From the NCBI RefSeq assembly GCF_000759535.1, contig NZ_CP009455.1, positions 4,588,001 to 4,652,000 on the forward strand: DNA of 64,000 nt, written 5' to 3'. The notes under the pieces were generated by a model. That model did no database searches. It was given only the letters and a program-made list of their open reading frames with translations, and had not been told where the DNA came from. How positions within the stretch are numbered: position 1 is the first letter of the stretch; the number at the start of each line of letters is the position of its first letter. Of the stretch, positions 49,260-59,294 are shown in pieces. The translations under genes and the position numbers were made by a program. This stretch comes from Pseudomonas cremoricolorata (lineage in GTDB: Bacteria > Pseudomonadota > Gammaproteobacteria > Pseudomonadales > Pseudomonadaceae).

Positions 49260-49836
49260 TCAGCGGCTGGCACAGAACTCACCCCGCCCTTCAACCAGCC
49301 TTTTTCAGGCCGAGCCAACGACACTCTGAGCCCCCCAGGCGCCTGCCAGAAACGGTTGCATGCCTTACCGCAGCTTGCAAAAACGGCTCATGCATAGCTC
49401 TAGCTTGCCGGTTCTGTTACCTGTGTACTGTAGCGTTCTGCAATGAGCGCTACAGGTTTGCGCATGATGCATGGAGTGCATTTACACACGCACTGCCGCA
49501 ATCGTTGGTAAAAGCGCCTCTGTCGAAATGCGTGAAACACCATGGATGAACCTTCTCCGATTGACAGCATCAAAGCCGCAGCCGGGGCACAGGAATACTG
49601 CCTGCCACGGTAAATCGTTGACACTCTTGAGAGCGGCAGTGGGAAAAATGTTGAGCATGAAGATGAGGGAACCATTTTGAGTCGCGGTTTTCAAAGGCGC
49701 AGACCTTGGCTGGACAGGCAAGCGCCTTGACGCTCACACCGCTGCGCGCTTAACCTCGCAGCCTTTAGAACAGGGACAATTCGGGATTTTCCGATGATTC
49801 GCTCGTTTCCGGGCGATCCTTGAAAGATGAATTCCG
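49260..49836. other. Non-coding gap within the capsule locus
   Basis: This 577-base region separates manB from the ABC permease. Only short, unconvincing open frames occur on either strand. No transposase, tRNA or strong terminator was recognised. Its length inside an otherwise compact locus suggests eroded DNA or a second promoter region for the export genes. Confidence 0.4.
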
Positions 49837-50667
49837 GTGCGCACCCGCGCGCCGCACTGGTTTACGGTCGCGATCTTGAAACCTAGATCCTCTTTACAGA
49901 TTCAGAAATCCGTCATTTTCGCGCTCGTATTGCGAGAGGCACGTGCACGGATTGGCGACAGCCGAATGGGCGCTGTATGGATGTTGTTTGAACCCATTGT
50001 TCACTTGTTGTTGTTTTCTCTACTCTTTTCATTACTTCGCGGGCGCACGGTGGCTGGGGTTGAATACCCAGTCTTCATTCTGGTAGGGATGGCACCCTTC
50101 CTACTGTATCGAAATACAGCTACACGCCTGATGGACAGCCTGAGAGAGAACCGCTCTTTGTTCGGCTACAAACAGATCAAGCCTTTGGATACCTACGTAG
50201 CACGAGTGATCGTCGAGAGCTGCACCTCCGCAACGGTCTACGCAATTCTGGTTTTTGGTTTCGCCTGGTTTGGATTCGACATGTCTGTCCACCGCCCGAT
50301 CGAATGGATCGGTACGCTGTTACTGGGCTTAGGGTTCGCTTTTGGCTTGGGGATGCTGCTTGCATTGATCACGCACGCGATGCCTAGCCTCAAGATGATC
50401 ATTCGCATGGCCTTTTTCCCACTGTACTTCATTTCAGGGGTGCTGATCCCAGCCAGCTACCTGCCACAGGCGATGATGCCAATTCTGTTACTTAACCCAT
50501 TTCTCCATATTCTCGAACTGATCCGAGCTGAAGTACTACCGCATTATGTACCGGTAGATGGAGTGTCCGCCACTTACGTAGGCAGCTTCACAATAGTGCT
50601 GCTGTTTCTTTCGCTAGGAGCATATCGAGCCCGTCGTATGCATCTGGTTTCTACTAAAAACGGTTGA
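49837..50667 (+). CDS. kpsM: ABC-2 polysaccharide export permease (KpsM/Wzm type)
   Basis: This 276-residue inner-membrane permease has six hydrophobic segments. ALVLREARARIGDSRMGAVWMLFEP is the cytoplasmic N-terminal signature of the KpsM/CtrC/BexB family, and FISGVLIPASYLP lies before the last helices. It exports capsule chains from the cytoplasm together with the adjacent ATPase. The start is GTG 49837; the N-terminal 25 residues are not conserved, so a start further in is possible. Its stop TGA is immediately followed by the GTG start of the ATPase gene. Confidence 0.9.
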   Translation: MRTRAPHWFTVAILKPRSSLQIQKSVIFALVLREARARIGDSRMGAVWMLFEPIVHLLLFSLLFSLLRGRTVAGVEYPVFILVGMAPFLLYRNTATRLMDSLRENRSLFGYKQIKPLDTYVARVIVESCTSATVYAILVFGFAWFGFDMSVHRPIEWIGTLLLGLGFAFGLGMLLALITHAMPSLKMIIRMAFFPLYFISGVLIPASYLPQAMMPILLLNPFLHILELIRAEVLPHYVPVDGVSATYVGSFTIVLLFLSLGAYRARRMHLVSTKNG

Positions 50668-51333
50668 GTGGATCGTCACGTGTTCGAACTAAGAAATGTC
50701 ACCAAGTCTTATCTGACACCGAAAGGACGTCGATTTATCTTTCGCAACCTTTCGCTCAGCATTCCACCGGGTAAAAACATTGGGCTGATTGGCCGTAACG
50801 GTGCCGGCAAGTCGACGCTGATGAATCTACTGGGCGGTGCTGATGTGCCCGACTCTGGAGTTATCGCCACGGACAGGAGCATCTCATGGCCTGTGGGTCT
50901 GTCAGGCGGCTTTCAAGGCAGCATGACCGGTCGTGACAACGTTAAATTTGTCTGTAGGGTATACGGCGCTACCGGCGAGGACATGAGAGAAAAGGTTCGC
51001 TATGTACAAGAATTTGCCGAGATCGGAGACTGGATTGACGAACCCATCAAAACCTATTCTTCTGGTATGCGGTCGCGGGTTGGATTTGGTCTAAGCATGG
51101 CGTTCGATTTCGACTACTACCTGATCGACGAAGTTATGTCAGTGGGCGACGCCCAGTTCCGCAGAAAGTGCAATGAAGTCTTTCAAGAAAAAATGAAAAA
51201 GTCCAACATTGTTTTAGTATCGCATAACATGCCCGAGATTAAAAAGCTTTGCGACATCGTACTCCTGGTAAAAGACGGCCAGATTCTAAAATTTGACGAT
51301 GTCGAAGAAGGGATCAAGGCATATAACGACTGA
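50668..51333 (+). CDS. kpsT: Polysaccharide export ABC transporter ATPase (KpsT/Wzt type)
   Basis: This 221-residue ABC ATPase has Walker A GRNGAGKST at 42-50, the signature YSSGMRSRVGFGL and Walker B DYYLIDEVMSVGDA, typical of KpsT/CtrD. The H-loop is VLVSHNMPEI. It lacks the C-terminal carbohydrate-binding domain of O-antigen Wzt proteins, which indicates a capsule-type exporter that recognises the lipid-linked Kdo end rather than the glycan tip. It starts at GTG directly after the permease stop. Confidence 0.93.
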   Translation: MDRHVFELRNVTKSYLTPKGRRFIFRNLSLSIPPGKNIGLIGRNGAGKSTLMNLLGGADVPDSGVIATDRSISWPVGLSGGFQGSMTGRDNVKFVCRVYGATGEDMREKVRYVQEFAEIGDWIDEPIKTYSSGMRSRVGFGLSMAFDFDYYLIDEVMSVGDAQFRRKCNEVFQEKMKKSNIVLVSHNMPEIKKLCDIVLLVKDGQILKFDDVEEGIKAYND

Positions 51334-51389
51334 GAAACTATAAGCCATTTAACGACGTTGACAGTTTGACTTCAAGGGCACATCAAACT

Positions 51390-52496
51390 ATGAGCAGTAC
51401 CAGTAAAAAGAAGCAATGGGGATTGGCATTTTTAATGCTGGCGCTGCCAATGATCCTGGCAGCCATCTACTACGGCGGGTTTGCCAAAGATCGCTTTGTC
51501 AGCACGGCACAAGTAGTAGTGCGACAGGACGGTGGCAATCAGAGTGCGCAGATACCCGGACTGGCAACACTTCTGACAGGTGCCAACCCTGCTTCTCGTG
51601 AAGAAACGCTGTACTTGAGGGAGTACATCACGTCGATGGACATGATGCTGCTCTTGGAAAATCGCCTACAGTGGATTGAGCAGTATTCGGAGCAAACCAG
51701 CGATCTGTTCTTTTGGCTCGACCAGGACGCAGCGCGCGAAGACTTACTGAAGTACTATCAACGCATGGTGTCGGCACATTATGACGAGACCACAGGCTTG
51801 CTGCGGGTTGAAGTTCAAGCGTTCACCCCAGAGCTTTCCGAGCAAATGCTACGCGTTATCCTTCAAGCCAGCGAAAATTTTGTCAACGAGGTAAGCCACA
51901 ACATAGCCCGGGAACAAATGAAGTTTGCCCAGGGCGAACTGGATACCGCGCGGAAGAAATACGCCAAACAAAAGACCGAGTTACTTAGCTTCCAGAATAC
52001 CAACAAGGTCCTAGATGGCAAAACCACCGCCCAGAGTCGCGCTACCATCATCGCAGAACTGGAAGGTCAGTACACTAAAGAGCAAGCAGCGCTGACAGAA
52101 ATGTCGTTCAAACTCCGGGGCGATGCACCGCAAGTTCGCCAGCAAAAACAGCGGGTTGAGGCGATCACGCGACAACTGGATAAAGAAAAGCGCCTGCTGG
52201 TGTCTTCACCTGAAGGAACACAACTGAACGTCGTCGCATCGCGCTATCAACAATTGACGCTGGATGCAGGGATTGCCGAAGAAATTTATAAAACGGCCGT
52301 GGCAGCTGTGGATAATGCGCGTATTGAGGCTAGCAAGAAGATCCGCACCTTAGTGACTGTAGTCAGTCCCAACTCTCCACAAATCGCCTTGTATCCGGAA
52401 AGACTGTACAATCTAGCGACTATTATGCTGGGCCTTCTGATGCTCTACGGCATCACACGCTTCATTCTGGCTTCCATCGAGGATCATCGTGATTAA
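51390..52496 (+). CDS. kpsE: Capsule export inner-membrane protein (KpsE/CtrB/BexC family, PCP-3)
   Basis: This 368-residue protein has an N-terminal membrane helix (LAFLMLALPMILAAIYYGGF) and a C-terminal one (LYNLATIMLGLLMLYGITRFIL), with a periplasmic middle containing a long coiled coil (~165-290). DRFVSTAQVVVR after the first helix and SPNSPQIALYPERL before the last are family signatures. It bridges the ABC transporter and the outer-membrane OPX channel. The start at 51390 is chosen over a TTG eight codons earlier. The stop overlaps the next start by 8 bases. Confidence 0.92.
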   Translation: MSSTSKKKQWGLAFLMLALPMILAAIYYGGFAKDRFVSTAQVVVRQDGGNQSAQIPGLATLLTGANPASREETLYLREYITSMDMMLLLENRLQWIEQYSEQTSDLFFWLDQDAAREDLLKYYQRMVSAHYDETTGLLRVEVQAFTPELSEQMLRVILQASENFVNEVSHNIAREQMKFAQGELDTARKKYAKQKTELLSFQNTNKVLDGKTTAQSRATIIAELEGQYTKEQAALTEMSFKLRGDAPQVRQQKQRVEAITRQLDKEKRLLVSSPEGTQLNVVASRYQQLTLDAGIAEEIYKTAVAAVDNARIEASKKIRTLVTVVSPNSPQIALYPERLYNLATIMLGLLMLYGITRFILASIEDHRD

Positions 52497-53580
52497 TTCT
52501 CTGGCTAAGAAAACGGTTCTGAATGCGAAGCTGGCCGCACTGGCGCTGGCAGTTCTCGGACTCGCAGGTTGCGGAGGGGCGGTTTCAGGTGCCGGCCCGT
52601 ACAAAGGCTCGATCGAGAGCAAAAATGAGACCTACAACCTTGTAGATATCAATGCCAGCACCATTACCCCCTATATGGCTGGCGTACCCAGACCTGTATT
52701 AACCAACATTACCAAACCGCGTTCGGCGGAGGTTCGTCTGGCCCCAGGTGACACTTTGAGTGTGCTGATCGCAGATACTGCGCCAGAGGGTTCGGCAGTT
52801 TTCGCCCCTCTCGCCTCCGGTGGCACCCAGCTGAACACGCGAATCGATACCGAGGGCATGCTTTCGTTGCCCTACGTGGGTCGTCAATTCGTCGCGGGCA
52901 TGACGCTGAACCAAGTTGAAAACATGATTCGTCGTGAACTCAAGGGCATCACCACCGATGTTCAAACTCACGTCGAACTGGTGGGCGATCTGTCTGGCTC
53001 GGTGCTGGTTGCCGGCGCCGTAAAAAAGCCAGGCCGCTTCAGCACTCTTCAGGGCCCGCTGACGCTTCTCGATGCTGTTAATCAGGCAGGCGGACCTGTG
53101 ATGGAACCCCATCTGGTCAATGTCACGGTGCGCACCGGCACCGAGTCCCAACAGTTCAACTACGAAGACGTTCTGGCAGGCAATAACATGATCCTGCGAC
53201 CTAACTCCGAGGTTGTCCTGGATCGAGCACGTCAACGCTTCGTGGCCATGGGTGCAGTTTCCGAACCCGGCCTCAAGGACCTTCCTGGTCAGAACACCAG
53301 CTTGCTGGATGCTTTGGGTAGCGTCGGCGGGCTCCGTGAAGCAAACGCCAACCCGGAAGGCGTATTCGTATTCAGGATGGGAAGCGGTCCAAAAGGCAAA
53401 CCCACCGTGCTGCGCTTGAACATGCGTGATCCGGCGGCCCTATTCTATGCAAGACAAATCGTGATCAAGCCTGACGATACTATTTACGTAACAAATGCTG
53501 CTGTATACGAATGGCAAAAAGTCATATCGCCTATCGTCCAGACGATGCTGCTCGGTCGCACGACTGGCATCTATAACTAA
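52489..53580 (+). CDS. OPX-family polysaccharide export lipoprotein (CtrA/BexD/Wza-like)
   Basis: This 363-residue outer-membrane polysaccharide channel has a GTG start followed by a lipoprotein signal with lipobox LAGC (mature Cys ~28). The Poly_export domain begins at EVRLAPGDTLSVLI. Two SLBB modules follow (VLVAGAVKKPGRFSTLQGPLTLLDAVNQAGG and FVAMGAVSEPGLKDLPGQNTSLLDALGSVGG). A C-terminal amphipathic helix (YEWQKVISPIVQTML) would form the outer-membrane pore. The size fits CtrA/BexD rather than E. coli KpsD (558 residues). Confidence 0.93.
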   Translation: MINSLAKKTVLNAKLAALALAVLGLAGCGGAVSGAGPYKGSIESKNETYNLVDINASTITPYMAGVPRPVLTNITKPRSAEVRLAPGDTLSVLIADTAPEGSAVFAPLASGGTQLNTRIDTEGMLSLPYVGRQFVAGMTLNQVENMIRRELKGITTDVQTHVELVGDLSGSVLVAGAVKKPGRFSTLQGPLTLLDAVNQAGGPVMEPHLVNVTVRTGTESQQFNYEDVLAGNNMILRPNSEVVLDRARQRFVAMGAVSEPGLKDLPGQNTSLLDALGSVGGLREANANPEGVFVFRMGSGPKGKPTVLRLNMRDPAALFYARQIVIKPDDTIYVTNAAVYEWQKVISPIVQTMLLGRTTGIYN

Positions 53581-53610
53581 ATTCCTCTGATCTCGGAATA
53601 GGGAAATTGC

Positions 53611-55038
53611 ATGATCCCGGTAATCCTTTCAGGCGGTTCAGGCTCTCGTCTGTGGCCCCTGTCACGTGCGCTGCATCCCAAGCAGTTTTTGAACATCAGC
53701 TCAGACCAGTCACTGTTCCAGACTACGCTGACTCGACTCACTCGAGTAATAGATGGTGAGGTTTGCCCAATCGTCGTGAGCAACGAAGAGCATCGCTTTC
53801 TTGTTGCTGAGCAGTGCAGAGCGCTAGGCGTCAAGCCCAGCGCGATCCTGCTCGAATCGGTTGGTCGCAACACGGCCCCGGCAATCGCGGCCGCCACACT
53901 GATGGCGCTGAACCTAGGTCGTGATGAGCTGTTGTTGGTGCTGCCCGCCGATCACGTAATCGATGACCTGGCCGCGTTGAAAGCGGCTATCGATCAGGGT
54001 GCCGTTCAGGCCGAGCGAGGTCAAATCGTGACGTTCGGCATCACACCTTCAAAGGCAGAGACTGGTTACGGATACATCAAGGTCAGCGAGAGGGGGGCCC
54101 ATCCACAGCCTGCCGTTTCTTTTGTCGAGAAACCTGACCTCGAAACGGCTGAGCAGTACGTAGCAGACGGTCGCTATTATTGGAATAGCGGCATGTTTCT
54201 GTTCAAAGCAAGCGTAATGCTGGAAGAGCTCAGGTCGTATGCTCCAGAGGTTGTGAAGTACGTTGAAGCCTCTCTCCAAGGTGTTTCAGAAGATCTGGAT
54301 TTTCAACGCCTGAGTCCTGAATTGTTTGAGCGCACCCCAAACATCTCCATCGACTATGCGGTCATGGAGAGGTCCGATAAGGTCACCGTGGTTCCTCTGG
54401 ATGCCGGCTGGAATGACGTAGGCTCATGGTCGGCCGTATGGGAGATTGCACAAAAAGATGAATCTGGCAACGCCGGCAGAGGTGATGTCTTGTTTGAAGC
54501 GTGTACTAACACTTATGTACACGCCGAGAACAGGCTAGTCACAGTGCTTGGACTGCAAGACGCGGTCGTTGTTGAAACGGCAGATGCAGTGATGGTGGCG
54601 TCAAGGGAAAATGCCCAAGACGTTAAGACGCTAGTGGAGCGCCTCAAAAAGGATGCTCGAAATGAGGCCACGGCTCATCGAAAAGTCTACCGTCCTTGGG
54701 GAGCTTACGATTCAGTCGATGCAGGTGATCGGTATCAGGTCAAGCGGATCACGGTAGCGCCAGGACAAAAACTCTCTGTTCAAATGCACCATCACAGAGC
54801 CGAACACTGGATCGTCGTCACCGGTACCGCCAAGGTCACGCTTGATGGCACGGACATCTTACTGACGGAGAACCAGTCGACCTATATTCCTGTGGGCGTG
54901 GTTCATGCACTGGAAAACCCGGGCAAGATTCCGCTGGAAATGATCGAAGTCCAGTCGGGTTCCTATCTGGGCGAGGATGACATCGTGCGGTACTCAGACA
55001 GATACGGTCGTGTTGATTCGCACCCGAAAGAATCCTGA
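53611..55038 (+). CDS. manC: Mannose-1-phosphate guanylyltransferase / mannose-6-phosphate isomerase
   Basis: This is a 475-residue bifunctional enzyme. Residues 1-~290 are the nucleotidyltransferase with LSGGSGSRLWPLSRALHPKQF, PADHVI and FVEKPDLETA. Residues ~330-475 are the cupin-type isomerase with RPWGAYDSV, VQMHHHRAEHW and IPVGVVHALENPG. It supplies GDP-mannose from mannose 1-phosphate made by ManB, and mannose 6-phosphate from fructose 6-phosphate. The pair shows the capsule contains mannose or a GDP-mannose-derived sugar; no Gmd/Fcl or dehydrogenase genes are seen in the window. Confidence 0.95.
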   Translation: MIPVILSGGSGSRLWPLSRALHPKQFLNISSDQSLFQTTLTRLTRVIDGEVCPIVVSNEEHRFLVAEQCRALGVKPSAILLESVGRNTAPAIAAATLMALNLGRDELLLVLPADHVIDDLAALKAAIDQGAVQAERGQIVTFGITPSKAETGYGYIKVSERGAHPQPAVSFVEKPDLETAEQYVADGRYYWNSGMFLFKASVMLEELRSYAPEVVKYVEASLQGVSEDLDFQRLSPELFERTPNISIDYAVMERSDKVTVVPLDAGWNDVGSWSAVWEIAQKDESGNAGRGDVLFEACTNTYVHAENRLVTVLGLQDAVVVETADAVMVASRENAQDVKTLVERLKKDARNEATAHRKVYRPWGAYDSVDAGDRYQVKRITVAPGQKLSVQMHHHRAEHWIVVTGTAKVTLDGTDILLTENQSTYIPVGVVHALENPGKIPLEMIEVQSGSYLGEDDIVRYSDRYGRVDSHPKES

Positions 55039-55119
55039 GGATGCCGATACTGCTGTCCTTGGACTGCAGCATCGGCTACAGGCCTGCGCGAAACAAGTCA
55101 ATTACGCCTTAGAGTATCT

Positions 55120-56559
55120 ATGAAAATCCTTATCCAGTGCGGCGATCACTTCGAAAACCAGAACAGGATCATGACCCTGGCGGCTTGCCTAAAGCACTAC
55201 GGCTGCAGCCCGGTTGTTTTATTGTATTCGAAGAAGAAAGGACGGTATTTCGAGAACGAGGGAATTGCAACGATCGCGCTGGAAGCGCACATGCGCAACA
55301 CGTCCGTGCCGCCGGATACGACAATCGAAAGCGTTCTGGAGCCGGGTATCACCTACAACGATGTCATGCAGCCTGAACAGCGCCGACGCCCTAGGGTTGG
55401 TTGGCCTGGCCAACGCAAACGCACTATCAGCGACATTGATCGGCATTACCGTGCGCTGCATTCAGTCATTGAAGCCGTCAAGCCTGAAAAAATTGTAGTG
55501 TGGAATGGCTTCACTGGCTACGTCGCCAACATTCTGCGGCTTATCACCGAAGCGCGTAAAATCCCAGCCGCCTTTCTAGAACGGGGACTTCTGAAGAACT
55601 CCTTGTTCATTGATCGATTAGGCGTGAACGGAGCGTCTTCGCTGAATGAGCTGAGCGGGGCACGGGTCGATGAAATCGTACTGGGCGATGCTGAACGCGC
55701 GCGGGTTGAGCAAACATTCGGCGTACCCTCGAGTAGACCCGAGGCGTCTTCGCGAGGACGGAACATCTTCTTCCCGCTTCAGGTTCAGCTCGACACCAAT
55801 ATCATTATGTATAGCTCGTACCGCTCAATGCGTGCGGCTTTTTTTGATATCTATGAAACGCTGAACGCACCAGATGCCCAGTTCCTGGTGCGCCCTCACC
55901 CGGAAGAGCTACCTGAAACGTTGCCGAATATCCCTCGCTACAAAAATGTCAAAACGTCAAGCGAGGGATCGCTGGAGCACTGGCTTGACTGGTCCGACAC
56001 GGTAGTGACGATCAACAGTACGGTAGGCCTGGAAGCGCTGATCAAAGGCAAAAAAGTGATTTCGCTAGGTGCGTCAATATATTCCTCAGCCGGGATCACT
56101 TCAGGCTTGAAGTCCGATCTGAAACTGACCCCGTCCCAACTGCATGAGCGATTGATCAAATACTTGGCACACCTGTTAAGGTCCAATCTTCTGTTGCACG
56201 AGGGGGCGTTCAATCACTACGTGGTAGCCAGCCAGCTCGGTTTGGACGTAGCAACGTATCGTCCGGAGGCGGTACCTGTGCCGCAATCGGCGTTGACGGA
56301 TGAAGTGATCATCCAAGTTGCAGTGCCGTTGACAGCAACACTTGATCTCACGTACCGAAAAAACAAAGTCAAGATTGACCAAGCCTGGATCAAAACTATC
56401 GCCATGAAGCATTGCGCTGCCAAGCGCTATACCATCATGCCGTATCAGAGCTCATCTCGTGCCGTGGGCGCAATCAAGGTCGTCGAGGAAGACAAGCTCA
56501 GCAAAGCAGATCCGCAATTTCTCAAAACCATTGATATTTATGGGAATCTCGTACGGTAA
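55120..56559 (+). CDS. Capsule polysaccharide biosynthesis protein (KpsS/KpsC-like, Capsule_synth)
   Basis: This 479-residue soluble protein shows features of KpsS/KpsC Kdo transferases: IFFPLQVQLDTNIIMYS, FLVRPHPEE and WSDTVVTINSTVGLEALIKGKKVISLG, including the HP and NSTxGLEAL motifs. Such enzymes add the beta-Kdo linker to phosphatidylglycerol before chain export. The C-terminal ~100 residues (beta-rich, SALTDEVIIQVAVPLTATLDL) are not part of that core and may be an extra module. Proximity to kdsA/kdsC supports a Kdo-linker role. Which of KpsS or KpsC it replaces is unclear; no second copy is in the window. Confidence 0.65.
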   Translation: MKILIQCGDHFENQNRIMTLAACLKHYGCSPVVLLYSKKKGRYFENEGIATIALEAHMRNTSVPPDTTIESVLEPGITYNDVMQPEQRRRPRVGWPGQRKRTISDIDRHYRALHSVIEAVKPEKIVVWNGFTGYVANILRLITEARKIPAAFLERGLLKNSLFIDRLGVNGASSLNELSGARVDEIVLGDAERARVEQTFGVPSSRPEASSRGRNIFFPLQVQLDTNIIMYSSYRSMRAAFFDIYETLNAPDAQFLVRPHPEELPETLPNIPRYKNVKTSSEGSLEHWLDWSDTVVTINSTVGLEALIKGKKVISLGASIYSSAGITSGLKSDLKLTPSQLHERLIKYLAHLLRSNLLLHEGAFNHYVVASQLGLDVATYRPEAVPVPQSALTDEVIIQVAVPLTATLDLTYRKNKVKIDQAWIKTIAMKHCAAKRYTIMPYQSSSRAVGAIKVVEEDKLSKADPQFLKTIDIYGNLVR

Positions 56560-56565
56560 TCAGCA

Positions 56566-58119
56566 ATGAAAAAAATAGCTATATACGCCCCACATGCCGC
56601 CACCGTACAGATCGAAACGCTTGAAAAACTGGCTGACAGTGAGCCTGATAATTCGTTCTTCTACTACGGCAGAAAGACCAGCTCTACCCGGCTAATGCCT
56701 GTCAATGAGCTTGAAAAATTTCTCAATATCTGCGGCGATGCAGATGACCTCATCGTGCTCGGTGAGATCGACTACAAGATTGATGAGAAGATGATCAACA
56801 GCTTCTACGCTCATCGTCTAGGCAATATCTGGCACATGCTGCCCGACGGTGAGGTTAAACGTTATCGTCAGAACCCACGTCGCAAAGCTTCCGTACTACT
56901 GATCTTCCCGGGCCCTATTCTGCCGCTCACGCTTGGCTCTCACCAACGAGCGTTCAATCTCATCTTCAATCTCAGCAAGCAGGGTGTCGCAGTAGATCTT
57001 CTGATCACCGCGCCGACCAATGTACCGCAGGGACGATACAAAACCGCGCTTGAGACGTTCTGCAACACCGCGTATTTCTACAAAAACACAAAAAAGAAGC
57101 CGAATACACTACAGCAGGCCAAGAAGCTCGTTGAGCTGAAAGCGCGCAAAGCTCTTGGAAAATCCGGCGACCTTCCGGACCTGTTCTCCGAGCGCGCAAC
57201 CTTCAGACCGACCGAATCCTGCAAGCGCTGGGCGAACTCACTGCATATGGCCAACCGCTACAAATCTGTCATCGTCTCGTATGCCTGGATGATGGATTCG
57301 GTTAAATACATCAAACATGATCGCGATAATTTCAGACTGATCTGTGATACACATGATGTACAGTTCACCCGCAACCAGCAAATTCTCAACCGGCGTGAGC
57401 GTTTATTCTTCAACGCCACCCGTGAACGACGCCGAGAGCTCAAGAAGCTAAGCATCTGTGATTCGGTGCTGGCGATTTCCGCCTCTGATGAAAAGATCCT
57501 CGAGGAGACGCTTCCCAAGTCAGTAAACGTAATCAAGGCTTCGTCTGGCTTCGACTACGCGCTGAGTCCAATCAAGCGACGACCTGCCGGGCAACCGCTA
57601 TGCTTCGGTTTCATTGGTGGGCAGATGTCGGCGAACGTCAAGTCGCTTTTGTATATTCTTGAAGCGTGGTGGCCGGTGATCAAGGAGCACTCGCCTGACA
57701 GTAAGTTTTATATCGCGGGATCGGTATGCAATGCGCCGGCCATTCTGCCCAAGACCTTTTACGACGCCAACATCGAACCCTTGGGGTTTGTTGACAGCAT
57801 TAGTGACTTTTACGACAAAATCGATGTGTCGCTCAACCCCGTCATCGTCCAAGGTGGGCTGAACTTTAAGAGTGTCGAAGCGGTTTTCGCCGGCAAGCAC
57901 CTGTTTACAAACACTCTGGGGCAAGAGTGCTTGGGAAAAGACTTCCCGTCAGTCATCATCAAGGGTACTGAAGACATTCATAAATTCTTGAAGACGTTTG
58001 AGTTTGATATCAAGAAAGACGTGGGTGCTCGCACGCATAACCAGAACAAGGCAAAGAACCTTTTTTCCAACAAGGCAGTGTACCGAGAGCTGTTCAACTA
58101 CTTTGCCAACCAGCACTGA
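56566..58119 (+). CDS. Glycosyltransferase (GT4-like) with extra N-terminal region
   Basis: This is a 517-residue protein. Residues ~110-515 resemble a GT-B glycosyltransferase: FPGPILPLTLGSHQRAFNLIFNLSKQG (acceptor-domain start), DTHDVQFTRNQQ, SICDSVLAISASDEKIL, FGFIGGQMSANVKSLLYIL, and GGLNFKSVEAVFAGKHLFTN as the donor-binding end. The first ~105 residues form a separate region beginning KKIAIYAPHAATVQIETLEKLAD whose purpose is unknown. It starts 6 bases after the upstream gene, so it belongs to the same operon. Likely it builds the capsule repeat; donor unknown. Confidence 0.75.
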   Translation: MKKIAIYAPHAATVQIETLEKLADSEPDNSFFYYGRKTSSTRLMPVNELEKFLNICGDADDLIVLGEIDYKIDEKMINSFYAHRLGNIWHMLPDGEVKRYRQNPRRKASVLLIFPGPILPLTLGSHQRAFNLIFNLSKQGVAVDLLITAPTNVPQGRYKTALETFCNTAYFYKNTKKKPNTLQQAKKLVELKARKALGKSGDLPDLFSERATFRPTESCKRWANSLHMANRYKSVIVSYAWMMDSVKYIKHDRDNFRLICDTHDVQFTRNQQILNRRERLFFNATRERRRELKKLSICDSVLAISASDEKILEETLPKSVNVIKASSGFDYALSPIKRRPAGQPLCFGFIGGQMSANVKSLLYILEAWWPVIKEHSPDSKFYIAGSVCNAPAILPKTFYDANIEPLGFVDSISDFYDKIDVSLNPVIVQGGLNFKSVEAVFAGKHLFTNTLGQECLGKDFPSVIIKGTEDIHKFLKTFEFDIKKDVGARTHNQNKAKNLFSNKAVYRELFNYFANQH

Positions 58120-58130
58120 AATTTTACTAG

Positions 58131-58982
<852 letters not shown>

Positions 58983-59294
58983 GCCTCGATGCGTTGACAC
59001 TACCGGCTCGGATAGCTCAAAAGAGGTAGTTAGAGAGAGGGTCCATTGCGCCCCTCTCTTGGCCTTTTAAGGCTTCAATAGGACGATTCATGGGTCGACA
59101 GTCGAAATACAGCAATGGCTAAAGCACCATTAAGTAGTCATGACCAGCGGCTCATCAGGCTGTCGCGAATCGCCATACTCTAGTCTCGAGGCGTTGCTTA
59201 TGCCCGGAGCACATCGAGCCCTTGATTCGTACTCGATAGACCGCCTACTGTGCCTGGCCCGTCCCTCTACATCTGCCACCCGGATCCTGCCTAC
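58983..59294. other. Gap between kdsA and kdsC
   Basis: This 312-base gap has no gene. It holds the hairpin at 59034-59059, so kdsC may have its own promoter, although none is obvious. No other feature is recognised. Confidence 0.45.
59034..59059 (+). terminator. Terminator-like hairpin after kdsA
   Basis: An 8-bp stem (AGAGAGGG / CCCTCTCT) with a 10-base loop is followed by TGGCCTTTT, about 50 bases after the kdsA stop. It could end the main capsule operon. Confidence 0.6.

Noticed and set aside
49400..49675. Leftward 91-codon open frame in the manB-permease gap
   Set aside because: Ser/Arg/Cys-rich random composition and no ribosome site.
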